Shown in pieces: positions 1 through 10,300 of a stretch of DNA of 24,350 bases. A program made the position numbers and the translations under genes. The notes under the pieces were generated by a model. That model did not search any database and was not told the origin of the DNA. It saw nothing but the letters and a program-made list of their open reading frames with translations. This stretch comes from Apostichopus parvimensis (taxonomy: Eukaryota; Echinodermata; Holothuroidea; Aspidochirotida; Stichopodidae). The first letter of the stretch is position 1; every line of letters starts with the position of its first letter. The stretch covers positions 21,429-45,778 of the forward strand of contig KN889191.1 of the NCBI GenBank assembly GCA_000934455.1, given 5' to 3'.

Positions 1-1916
1 AAAATCAAACTTTGCCGTACACTGATGCTATTAGAACCCCTACAGTAACAAGTGAAATTGCTGTTTAATTTTTACTCGGTCACTTTATAATCCCTTACTG
101 ACTGACCCCTTTTCTCATTCCTTCCCCTCTCCCCACCTTCCATTCTCTCCACCTCCCTTCTTGGTATTGATTAGGCACACCACAAGACAACAGAAACTTG
201 TCGTCTCTGCCAGTATCATGTACAGTATGTGTACTTTCACAGTTCTGTCATCGTCTGGTTCGTCAAAGTATCCGTACAGTAGTATAAATGTGCATGTTAT
301 ATTTTGGAGATCTGTTGAACTTTGAGAGTAAATTTATGGCAATCCTTTGTTTCATTGGATACAAAGATAAGAGAATTTGACAATCTGTCGGTCAAGGATC
401 AAAGTGGAAGTGATTTTGAAATCATATTGCAGTGCAGTTGTGGTTCACTGTACCTTCTCTGTGTAAGACCAAGAATACCGTTTGGCCTGGTACCTATTGT
501 TTACTGTTTGATACCGCTGCCTATCTGAATGTGACCTTGTTGGAAGACTTGGCAATAGTTGTGCAATAGTTAGACAATCTGTACTTTATTTTTCCAAAAA
601 GATTTGTATTCAATACAGTCGAGCTACAGTTTCAGACATCAATGGGGAAAAAACAGGCCATTTCCCCGATTTCCTTTCATGCTGAAAATGATATATTTCA
701 TTTGTGTTTTTCATTCATTCATTTGTTTCCAGCAAGTAAAAACTTTTACAGTGAATAATCATAGGACAGGGACTAGTAGTGTGTACATACTACATATACA
801 AATGATTATTTACACGCTAACAATTACCTTATTGAACCTTTGTTGCCTGTAAAATGATACATACATTAGTACTCTTTTGTTTTAGACCTTGGTGATGAGA
901 AATAGCAGACTTTCTAAATGTCAAGCTTTTGGTGTAAGTATCTACGGTAGATTCATTCTCTTCAAGGCTACAAATACAGTCTAGCAGACAAATTTCCGTG
1001 CAGAAGTTTGAAAAGTGTCATGTTGTAAGACTACAGTACCTTACCTGTGAGTACTGTGACTCTTGTACAGCACTACAGGGCTCAATGGTTGTTCAATGTG
1101 TAATGCTTCAGCATTCTCACATGGTCTTTGATCATACTGCCTGGTGAACATTATTAGAATTTTTTATTACAAATTTGCCAATACATATCAATCCAGAGGA
1201 GGCTTTGTCTTTGCCTCTGTGCAGTCTCCCAGGCATAGCCCTTTGATTACCCTTTTGTTATGTCTATAGGACAAAGGATTAGTTCATTTTAATAACTGAC
1301 AAATCTACACTGAACCTTTGTTACCATCCTGCGACCTATTGATGAAGTTTGATTGAGCAGATGTTACAGTCCATATATATACGTCAGTGTCATTCATAGT
1401 CAACAGTATGAATGCTCAGGGGTGTACTCTTTAACATGGGAATTACAGTCTTTTGGAAATCACATGGACTTCTTTGTATACCCTTTCATTCATTGGGATC
1501 AGGCGATATCTTTCAAATTTGCACACAAGCTTTATATTATAAGCAATTTGTTAACATTTGGTCTCCCTTTGAAACACACTGTATATTGTTGATTTTCAAA
1601 TTGTAATATGAGGCACTACAGAAAAGTAACAATCGATCAGACCATGTTCTATTTGAATATTCTGTCTATCTGTTTAATTAATAGCAGGTTAACAAATTTA
1701 CAAAAATACTGGGATTTGAACAAATATGTTCAGTAGAATTCACAACTGATTTGTGAATGTGATGGTTACATAGTAACTTTATGAGACAGTTATGGAACAA
1801 ATAATTTTCAAAAGAATAACAGTGCTTCAAAGATTATGTATGTTTTTGCTTCTCATATTTTAATAAACCGAATACTAAAGGGTTTACATTCACTCAATGC
1901 CAATCACAAACATTTA

Positions 1917-1928
1917 CCCCCCCCCCCC
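1917..1928. repeat. Poly-C run (12)
   Basis: Twelve consecutive C bases. Similar homopolymer G or C tracts recur through the window. Confidence 0.95.
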
Positions 1929-3978
1929 TGCCCTATGGAGGCACTTCTTCCTTAGTAGTAAATTTAGTAATGTACAGTACAAAAAGCAAACCAGATATTT
2001 TTACATTTTCACAGCTTTTGAAATGAAACTTGGTTAGGTTTTGCTAGTGACTGATTTGGTTAAACTTGGTAATGATATTACTGTAAGTATTACAGTACGT
2101 CAAAATTTTTCAAATTTCAAAGCAAAAATGTCAACAAGATATGAGAACTGTCTTTGAAGGAGTTTGTACTCATATCGAAAGAGAATAATTTTAGAAGCAC
2201 TGGAGGGTTTCTTTGTAGGCTTCCTATCTGTCTTGCCTTCTTTATTTTTATTTGTTCAGATTAACTGTAAAAATAATCTGCTTAATTCTCAAAAATTTGA
2301 TCAATTCAAGGAATAAAATGATTTGGTGATATTCATGAATCCAAATTTACTTTTTCAGTTTTGTTTGCTGCCACGGATCGATAACTTAAGTTAAGACGGA
2401 CAATACTGAAGCTCAATACTTGACTTTTACAATGACTCATGTGCAATCTCATATTGGGTGTGGGATGATAGATCGACAAGAAGAAACACTATATTTTGGA
2501 ACCAACAACAACAACACTTATCCTGTTCCAAACTCAAATACTAGGAATGCTTCACATGACAAGTCAAATACTAAAGTCTGGTCCAAAATCGTCAGTCCTT
2601 GTTCACTTATGAAAGCTTTGTCAGTGCCTATTGATGCAGATCTCATATTGTGGATTACACTGTGTAGCAGCACACTTGTGTATAGGACTCCAAATTTGAG
2701 CACTAGGGAATGGTCAGTACTTGTTGTGTGTGTAAAATTAGGTGGCTTAGTAAGAATGAAAGATGCTATTTAAAGTTTCTGCATACAGTAACTTCAACAT
2801 AAACAATCTTGAAGTGGACTAGTAAAGGGTTGAAGGAAAGTTATCCTTAACAAATTCCAGATTAACTTGTCTTTTGTCCTGCCTCATTAAACTTGAGGTA
2901 CTGTACAACGTACAGCCATTAATGCAATAATTTCCTAAACTTCGATTTTAGGGTGCTTAAGAGCAGAAAGCCCACATTGTTTGATCTCCCACAGACTTAC
3001 TGGTGTTGACTGATAATTCTATATCTCTCTTCCAAATTCACTCGCAAGCAAGAAACCTTGCTTCCACAGATACAGCATTGCTAGATAGACAATATTCTGT
3101 AAGTGCATCATTACAGCATTTACTCAATGACATTGTCTGTAGATCAGACACTTTTACTAACACACACCAGACATCCAACCCTACATGCTACATTTCTACT
3201 CTCACACTTGTCTCTGTGTCAGAGTGTATAACGTGTAGTCTGTTTATAATAATTGTGGTAGTTTTGTTGTAAACGTTTCGTAATTCTGAAAAATGAGGTT
3301 GCAGTGAATTACAAACAAGGAAATCATGCTAGATTTTTGCACTAACTAGAATGTAACTTAGTCAGTACTTAATGAAGTTTGATCCACCTTCTCAACAGTT
3401 TGTCTGCTGGATACTTTCCATATAAACACATGTACATTAAGACACAAATTTCAAGCTTTTTGCTTCACAACTTGAACTGAAACTTGTCTAAACTGAACTT
3501 CTGTGTTACTATGTTATGGGATTTTACTACATGGACTAGCATTGCAACATATTATTCAATTTCAACTCAAAAAGCTGCTATTCTTCAGGATAATTTACAT
3601 CATGCTTGCCTTCATTTGCTTCAACTCCAAAACAACACAGTTACAGCTCTAATACCCTACTTATTATCTCTGAGATGTATTTTGGCCGATGATGTATTCA
3701 GCTAAATAAACAGTAAAGATCAGTGAGCCTGGTTTACCATTCTTAATAGTTAGTTGTCTTATGTTTGTACTGATTAAAGCCAGACCACGGAGACCAATGA
3801 AATACTTGGTATTTATCTAGCTCCTTAATCGCAATATCGTCAGACCACCAAAGTGTAAGGTGACTCAGAGACTTAATGATAAAACTTGTTTGCATTATTT
3901 ACTGTTCATTTGTAGCAGATAGCATTTAGAACTGACTGAATTGGACAGTACTTAGTGTATAGGGGAAGGGGAGTTGGT

Positions 3979-3990
3979 GGGGGGGGGGGG
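3979..3990. repeat. Poly-G run (12)
   Basis: Twelve consecutive G bases, flanked by further G-rich sequence (aggggaagggg before, aaaggg after). The strand may form G-quadruplex structure. Confidence 0.95.
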
Positions 3991-4935
3991 AAAGGGCGTT
4001 ATAGTGTTATAAGAATCATGATCTAGAACTGGTAGCATTTTGTTGTGTCTTTATATATGTAAAGTTAATTAGTGATTGTCTAGATTTGGTCTGCAGAATG
4101 GGTGGTTGGTGAACAGATTTTATCATACAAATTTGCCGTTGCACAGAATAATTTATAAAGTATCGTAAATATTGGCAAATTGCTATACATGCTTGTGCAA
4201 AGAATAGCAGTTTTCGTATGTCACAGGAATCATAATTTTTTAAAGGAAAGTCTATAGAGCCTTCTAAATTGTTACACTAAACCAGATGAGAATTGTAGTA
4301 CCTTGCATTGTACTGGTTCTTCTCTGACTAATACATTACCAGGCCTGGCTGTTGTATAACAGTATGTGCACTGGATTAAAGATTCACACATTTTCCTCAC
4401 GGCACACCATAATTTTTTGTTGTTGTCACTAAACCCAATGACTGGCAACCTGGTAGATTATACTCTGACCAAACCATGAATCCAGGCTTCATTAAATGGA
4501 TAAAGGGATTCTTTCCATATCCAATCTTTACCCAGAGATTTTAAATGTATTCACATTCATTACGTTACTGCTAACAATATCAGCGAGATTTCTAGTACCG
4601 TTTAATCCGTTTACAGAAATACAGTAGGTGTGTGTCCCCGTCCCGGTTATTGTTCTATGGCAAGTTCTGTGTTCAATGTTTATGACTTTCACTATTTCAT
4701 GACTCTTGGTGTGAAACATGGTTTCATGTGCCTCGACTTTCCTTCAACGGTCAAGACTTGAGTAAGTGACAACTAGGTTTCACCTCAGTAACCTCAAAAT
4801 GCAACATTAAAAGGGCAGAGAGACTGGGTTTCTCTTCTTAGTAGCAGTTTGTGCTCTCATCATCTCATGGTACAGTACATGTATGGGATGGTGCATTGTT
4901 CTATGTTATTTATTCTCAGTGTGTCTGTTGTTGCA

Positions 4936-5047
4936 TTAAAGGCATCGAAGACTCGCCCGAAACCGTCTAACACTTCTGTTGCACCTAAACTAGGTCAGAT
5001 TACCAGCATCAGACGTTTCTTTGTGGGCGAGTCTTCACTCCCTTTAA
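4936..5047. mobile_element. Short TTAA-flanked foldback element (MITE-like)
   Basis: A 104-bp element (4940-5043) lies between two TTAA tetranucleotides (4936-4939 and 5044-5047). Its ends are inverted repeats: left AGGCATCGAAGACTCGCCC, and the complement of the right end AGGGAGTGAAGACTCGCCC, 16 of 19 identical with the inner 12 bases perfect. A further inner pairing (CGTCT/AGACG) and a small central hairpin (ACCTA..TAGGT) extend the foldback. TTAA target duplication is typical of piggyBac-type and some other cut-and-paste transposons. There is no coding capacity, so it would be non-autonomous. The superfamily is inferred from TTAA alone. Confidence 0.65.
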
Positions 5048-5423
5048 GGCAATGTTGGAATATGTACCAGCATAAGTGCCCTTATACAAGCTCATGATAT
5101 CTGCAAACCATTACAACATCATTGCCAGTTACCAGGATGGGGTAGTGTTACAGTGAGTACTGTACCAGCCTAAAATTAAGCACTTCCTTGTTGTTATCAT
5201 ACCAGGAAAACAGACACTGCGACTTCTTACATTCTGTCCGGATTTAGGAATCAAAACTTGGTTGGAAACCCAACCATAGTAGTAAAAGACAGAAATTTTG
5301 TATAAATTTACTTTTGTTACGGTTCTTGTCTTCCTAGAAGTCATTCATTAGCCTGTTAATTATTAATACACAATCAGTTTTGGTTAAACTGCCCAATGCT
5401 CAGTAACCGTTGCTATTGTGATG

Positions 5424-5460
5424 GTGTGTGTGTGAGTATGCCTGTATGTGTATGTATGTG
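5424..5460. repeat. GT/TATG-rich simple repeat heading the 5467 repeat
   Basis: An imperfect GT and TGTA tract directly abuts the first copy of the repeat that starts near 5467. Such a microsatellite head is common in front of interspersed repeats. Confidence 0.7.
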
Positions 5461-5466
5461 ATGGCC

Positions 5467-5650
5467 AGCTTGTAAACACAATATCTCAAGAAGCACAATT
5501 GAGTCAATGTCATGCTTGGTAGGTAGATGCTTCATGATGTGTAGATGTGCCCTATTGTTTGTGGTTCCCATTCATGCATATTGATGAGTGGGTAGGGCTT
5601 AATGTAAAATTCTTATAATGGCAATATCTCTCAAACCGTATGTCTGATAT
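5467..5650. repeat. Interspersed repeat unit, copy 1
   Basis: About 184 bp that reappears 298 bp downstream (5765-5943). Shared blocks in order include agcttgt.aacac, tctcaaga, tcaatgtcat, aggtagatg, gtgccctattg, gtggttccca, atattgatgagt, aattctta and tatctct.caaac. It resembles a dispersed family more than a coding duplication, since stops occur in the frames read. Which family it belongs to is not known to me. Confidence 0.75.
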
Positions 5651-5764
5651 AGTTCGTACTGGTATGGTGAATCAGTTTATGATAAGTACATGGTCATATA
5701 ATTGAGAAATTCATTCTCATTGTTATTCATGAATGGGCATGTCTAGAGTGTTATTGCAGTGAAG

Positions 5765-5943
5765 AGCTTGTTAACACGATACCTCAAGACCAACAAGTTG
5801 AATCAATGTCATACTGAGTAGGTAGATGTCCCACGTTGTGCCCTATTGCTTGTGGTTCCCATCTCATGAATATTGATGAGTTGGCCAGGCTTAACATTAA
5901 AATTCTTAAAGTGTCAGTATCTCTTCAAACGGAAGTCCGATCA
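5765..5943. repeat. Interspersed repeat unit, copy 2
   Basis: Diverged second copy of the 5467 unit in the same orientation, offset by 298 bp. It carries several small indels relative to copy 1. The open frame that crosses it from 5836 has no recognisable product and is best seen as chance. Confidence 0.75.
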
Positions 5944-6818
5944 GAAGGTTATCTCAGTTGGTCTCAAATTCTTAATTTGTTTTGTGATTTATACCAGATG
6001 ACTTGTATGTTGTCAAAATATTTCACAGTGCATTTAAACAACTGTAGAACTCTTGATAAGAGAAATTTTCCTTTTATTCTTTCAATCTATATTTCTACAG
6101 TATATATTTCACATAGGAATTGGAATACAAATTCTATAGTTGTGAAATCCTTACCAGTGAATTTAAATTGTTGATGATTTTTTAACATGATAACTGATTC
6201 CTGATACCTTTCTTTATATCTTGCCATAATAGTCAATAGATAAGCCTCCTCATTTTGGTGTGCACAAGTTCATAAATATATTAACATGTATGGCTTACCA
6301 CACTATGAATATGTTTAGGCATTTGTCGTTTTCTGGTTGTCAGGTAATTTGCAACCTGTTAGTCAGTGGATTAAAAGATACTATTTACTGTTAACTAACA
6401 TTGTTCAAAATGTACTAGAGCCTTCTTAGTAAAAAGGTGAATGTAACAAATTCTCAGGAGTGAAATTGGTCTGGGATAAAAGAGGCCTTCCCACTGCAGG
6501 GTCCTTTTTTTCCATTCCATCCAGCAGGGTGTTGGTAAAGATTCCCCCAGAGATACAGTAGCTTTACCAAGTCAATTAAGGCAAAGTTATTCATGTAGCG
6601 CTGGATAAACAGTACATAAAACTGGAATGATTGTGCAGCCAAACTCTCCCCTCTTCTTACAGGTCTTTCTCCAATCTACATCTATGTATGTATCCACCCA
6701 TATACCTAATCAACTGATTTAGCACTGTTGCTCCTACATCCCACTTCCGGGAATTCATGTTTTTTTCCAGTCTGCTTTCATGTTCAAGGGTCTTCAGTCA
6801 TAGTGGCAATGCCCAGTA

Positions 6819-6832
6819 TTACAGTACTGTAA
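6819..6832. repeat. 14-bp perfect palindrome TTACAGTACTGTAA
   Basis: A perfect inverted repeat without spacer, made of overlapping TACAGTA and TACTGTA. It is part of a wider excess of this heptamer in the first 10 kb. Confidence 0.8.
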
Positions 6833-7160
6833 CTTAACAGATCCTTCAATCTATAACAAGTGGAAACTACCACTCTGGCAGTGCTCGGGTATGTTCGAAC
6901 AAGTTTCATTAGGAGACAAACGGAAAGCAAACAAAAACAAAGCTCTTGCTTTGATCAAAAATTTACAAAAATAAAAAAAATGTAAAGATAGTAGAAGCAG
7001 TTGTAATAAAAAATGGATAGTACATAGTTGATACAATAACGAAACTAAAATGTATTATGACTGTGTTTTTGATATGTAATAGATACATGGTTCTTTTGTT
7101 CCACATTAATTGCATTCCGTACAATTCTAACCTTTCGTGCTCTTTCTGTTCATTTTTCAG

Positions 7161-7320
7161 CCGTTTGGATCATGGGCCGGGTTGAGTAAAAAAAATCGTG
7201 CAAAGTTCCCAGAGAGTGCATGGCGCTGTATATTCTACATTGCATCATGGTCTCTTGCCGCTTACGTGCTGTTAGGGAATCATTTCTATGTTTTTGAAGA
7301 CCCGCCAACCCTATTTAAAG
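7161..7320 (+). CDS. CERS1: CERS1 coding exon A (first exon visible)
   Basis: Acceptor catttttcag ends at 7160 and donor gtgaga begins at 7321. The exon reads from its first base (phase 0) as 53 residues plus one base of a glycine codon. It holds a basic stretch (SKKNRAKFPESAW) typical of the region just before the TLC domain, then a hydrophobic segment at residues 23-39 that fits a membrane helix. It ends in EDPPTLFK, matching the DPP...F element between the first TLC helices of CERS1. In-frame translation runs on upstream into the polypyrimidine tract, but the acceptor and the end of similarity set the boundary. No upstream exon was recognised. Confidence 0.92.
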
Positions 7321-10300
7321 GTGAGATTGGTTTAAAGTTGAATCTTTGGTGTATCCCAGAGTGGTTCTGTAAGCCTCGGGAAACCTGATGACCCCTTATA
7401 TTGTGTGGTACCCTTCTAGTTTCTTGCTGAAGGCAAAAGTAAAGAAGGCAAAAACCTTTCTTGCAGCTCTTGCTGCTCTGATAACCCCATCCAATGACCA
7501 CCCTCTGATGACCACCCTCTGATGAGGAGGGGGGTGGGAGGGGGCATTAACAGGAGCAAGTGAAATTTCATGAAGTTGAATTGCATTATAAATACACTCT
7601 GAGCTAAATGCCAATACTATGCTGGCTTTGTAAAGATTTAATCAATTTTATTTGATGACTGTCGACCATTGTTTGACCCCTGGATCGCAGAAGTGTACTT
7701 GTCATAGCTATCTTGTTATCAATAGGACTCTCTAGTATTTCAGAACACTGCCAGGGTATGTTGATTAGTGTATAACACATGACCCTTAAAAAAAAATTTA
7801 CCTAGTACTGCACAAGCTGTCTATATAGTCCAAGTGAACTCATAAACAAGTTTACACCAGCCCAGTGAAAGATATAGATAAAATGTATACCCTGATATTC
7901 CAGTGTGATAACAGTATCGTAATTGGCACCTGTAATAATTATTTCATACAGTCAATGGAACTGTGAATTCTAAAATATACGACAGTTTTAAAATGTACAG
8001 TATTTTTTACCTCAGAGGTGGAGCGGAAGCTTTAGAGCCTTTTCAAGTTGAGTTTACTTTACTAATTTGGAAGTTACTGTGCCTAGTCAGAAGTCTGTTA
8101 TCAGGACCCACATTTTGGTAAATAGTGGTCCAAATTGTACAAACAAGCCAGGCTATCCACTATTGCATAAAGCACAAGTTGTCACATGGCTGTACTTACT
8201 CTGGGTGGATTAGATCCTTGGTATCAAGATTCGTTTTTGGCTTGGTGACCCCACTTTTAACCATCTTCATCATCATGTTGGTAACTGTACAGTGGCAGAT
8301 GTTGTGGACTGAGGGGGGGGGGTAGGGCTTTTACATGGAGGAAGTAGAATGCCAATCCCTGCCCGGAGAAATGTTTATACGATGAACAGCGATGCTTTGT
8401 TCAAGATTTGTCTGCTTTGTTTTCCACCAAGATCAGCTTTCTTCTTTCGGAATCTTTCGGCCACCCTCCAAAAAAATTGTTTCGGGTGGCCAACTTAGAA
8501 AGGGTCACAATCCCCCCAATGCCCCAGGGGATTAGGTGACAATCACAATACAAGCCCACTGCCATCTCTGCCAAATTACAGATTTTATATAGATGATAAG
8601 GAGTATTGTTTATAAAAGGACATTTTGAAAAATTATTTTATTAATTGACAGACAATCATGATCCAAACTCTTTTAGTGTGCAAGTATCATTTCAATGCTG
8701 TTATAGGTTTTAAACGACCTGCACAGATCATTAATGTCATGCCCAATTGTGTTGCACTGAAAATTGCTATATAGTTTTCAAAGTACTTCCCTCTATAAAT
8801 TAGTCACAGAATAATATTGCATGAGTGTAAAATTAGACAAATAAACAGAGAGGGGAAAAAGAAGGTTTCCATACGAGGACTTAGGACTTATATACTACTG
8901 TACTAAAAGCCACAGGTGTAAAGTTCATGACATCTGTATAAAGTTGTGATAACCTGGCAAAGAGAAAATGTTTGTGTTTTCTCGTGGTTAAAATATCACA
9001 GTAAGGCAAAACATCTCTGTAACAATGGTTGTGAAATGCTTGTTGAAATTAGACTGTAAGGGACAATGTTGTTGTTACTATCTAGCAAAGATATGTAGGC
9101 GATATTGATGACAGAGCAACTGAATCTCTTGACACCTATGTATAGGTGGATATTGTTACCAGTTACCACATAGCCTATTGTTACCACATAGCCTATCAAA
9201 TCTGCCCCCTTAATAGGCACTGAAATGTCAAGTCAGAGGAACATTTTACGGCTTGCCATATATCGCATAGTGTACGTAGTATGTACTGTGTAATGTTACA
9301 TAACTTTACAATGCAGTGCAAATTATTCTCCGATAATTGTTGTCGATTTTTATATTTACCCTTGCTTTATGTGTCCGGTTGCTTCCAACTTGAGCTACGA
9401 TACTGGAATAACGTTATATAATGTTATCAGAAAAATGATTAATGTGTACACAGTCCCCTCAGATCCTGTTTAATTTGCCTGTGATTGTTTAAACACTTTG
9501 ATCATGTACATGTTTAATGTTTTCTCTGTGTTGATTTTATTTGACGATACTGTAAAGGTGAGCAAACTTTTTTGCACTTGGAGGCAGATACTGTGCAGTA
9601 CAAATCAATGTAAAATCGTTGAGCTGCTGCGCATACACTGTTATGTGAAGTGGTTCGAAAGTCACTGTTAGTAATTAGTGATTTTGGCTCTATCATGGTT
9701 AGTCAAGCAACGAATATTAAACAAGTTCCATCAGAGTTCAATACGAATACCAAATGAACAAATTTTACAATTTTTGCCACTTACAAAAAAGCAAGTGCAA
9801 AGGAAAATTAACTGGCTACAGTCAAGTTCTGACTGGTATTTTCCTGAATGACAACGCACATTGTACCTGTTGTTAATGGACTGTATACCATTCATTGGAA
9901 AACATATTGTTGTATGTATGTATACATACATGTATGTATGTAAACGTGTCTGTATATATGTGTGTATGTAAGTATTTATCTCTTTTTCTAAGCATACTTG
10001 TATATATTTCAATATTTCTTGATTTCTCCCAACATTCTAGGATGGTACCCTGGGAAGCCTGTGTCCTTCGATATCCAGATAGTCTATATGGTTGAGGGAA
10101 GCTTCTACCTTCACTGTATGTTTGCTACCATCTTCCTAGACGTTTGGCGCAAGGATTCTCTAATGCTGTGTATTCACCACGTGGTCACTCTTGCTCTGAT
10201 AGCATTATCCTACGGTGCTAGGTGAGAACCCATCTTCAAGATAAATACACATCTTGTGGTTATAGCCTGGATAAGTCTGTAGTTATCCATTAAGAGAGAT

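Larger units (their letters stand above)
1..7160. other. Non-coding stretch, probably upstream intron of CERS1
   Basis: No protein similarity, tRNA or rRNA gene was seen on either strand. Short open frames of 60-117 codons occur on both strands, often overlapping antisense, as expected by chance in AT-rich DNA. The contents worth noting are poly-C/G runs (1917-1928, 3979-3990), a TTAA-flanked foldback element (4936-5047), a repeated unit (5467-5943), a 14-bp palindrome (6819-6832) and frequent TACAGTA motifs. I looked for the CERS1 N-terminal exon and did not find one, so it probably lies further 5'. Confidence 0.6.
7321..10040 (+). other. CERS1 intron between exons A and B
   Basis: GT-AG intron of 2720 bp in phase 1. 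It contains no recognisable gene. Notable contents are a duplicated tgaccaccctctga next to a G-rich tract (7497-7544), a poly-G run (8313-8322), two neighbouring hairpins (8459-8540), an 18-bp tandem duplication (9162-9197) and a TGTA microsatellite just before exon B. Confidence 0.9.

Noticed and set aside
2420..2773. 117-codon open frame in the upstream region
   Set aside because: No recognisable domain, low-complexity asparagine run, an antisense frame over the same bases and no splice or similarity support.
3003..3272. 89-codon frame ending in a hydrophobic stretch, considered as the CERS1 N-terminal exon
   Set aside because: The peptide does not match CERS1 N-termini, and no donor in the phase needed for exon A lies at a suitable place.
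5836..6174. 112-codon open frame
   Set aside because: It begins inside the diverged repeat copy and shows no protein similarity.
9640..9670. GGTTCGAAAGTC, a B-box-like sequence
   Set aside because: The last consensus C is absent and no A box or cloverleaf could be drawn around it.
9731..10012. 93-codon minus-strand frame with repeated YIHT
   Set aside because: It is the translation of the TGTA microsatellite.
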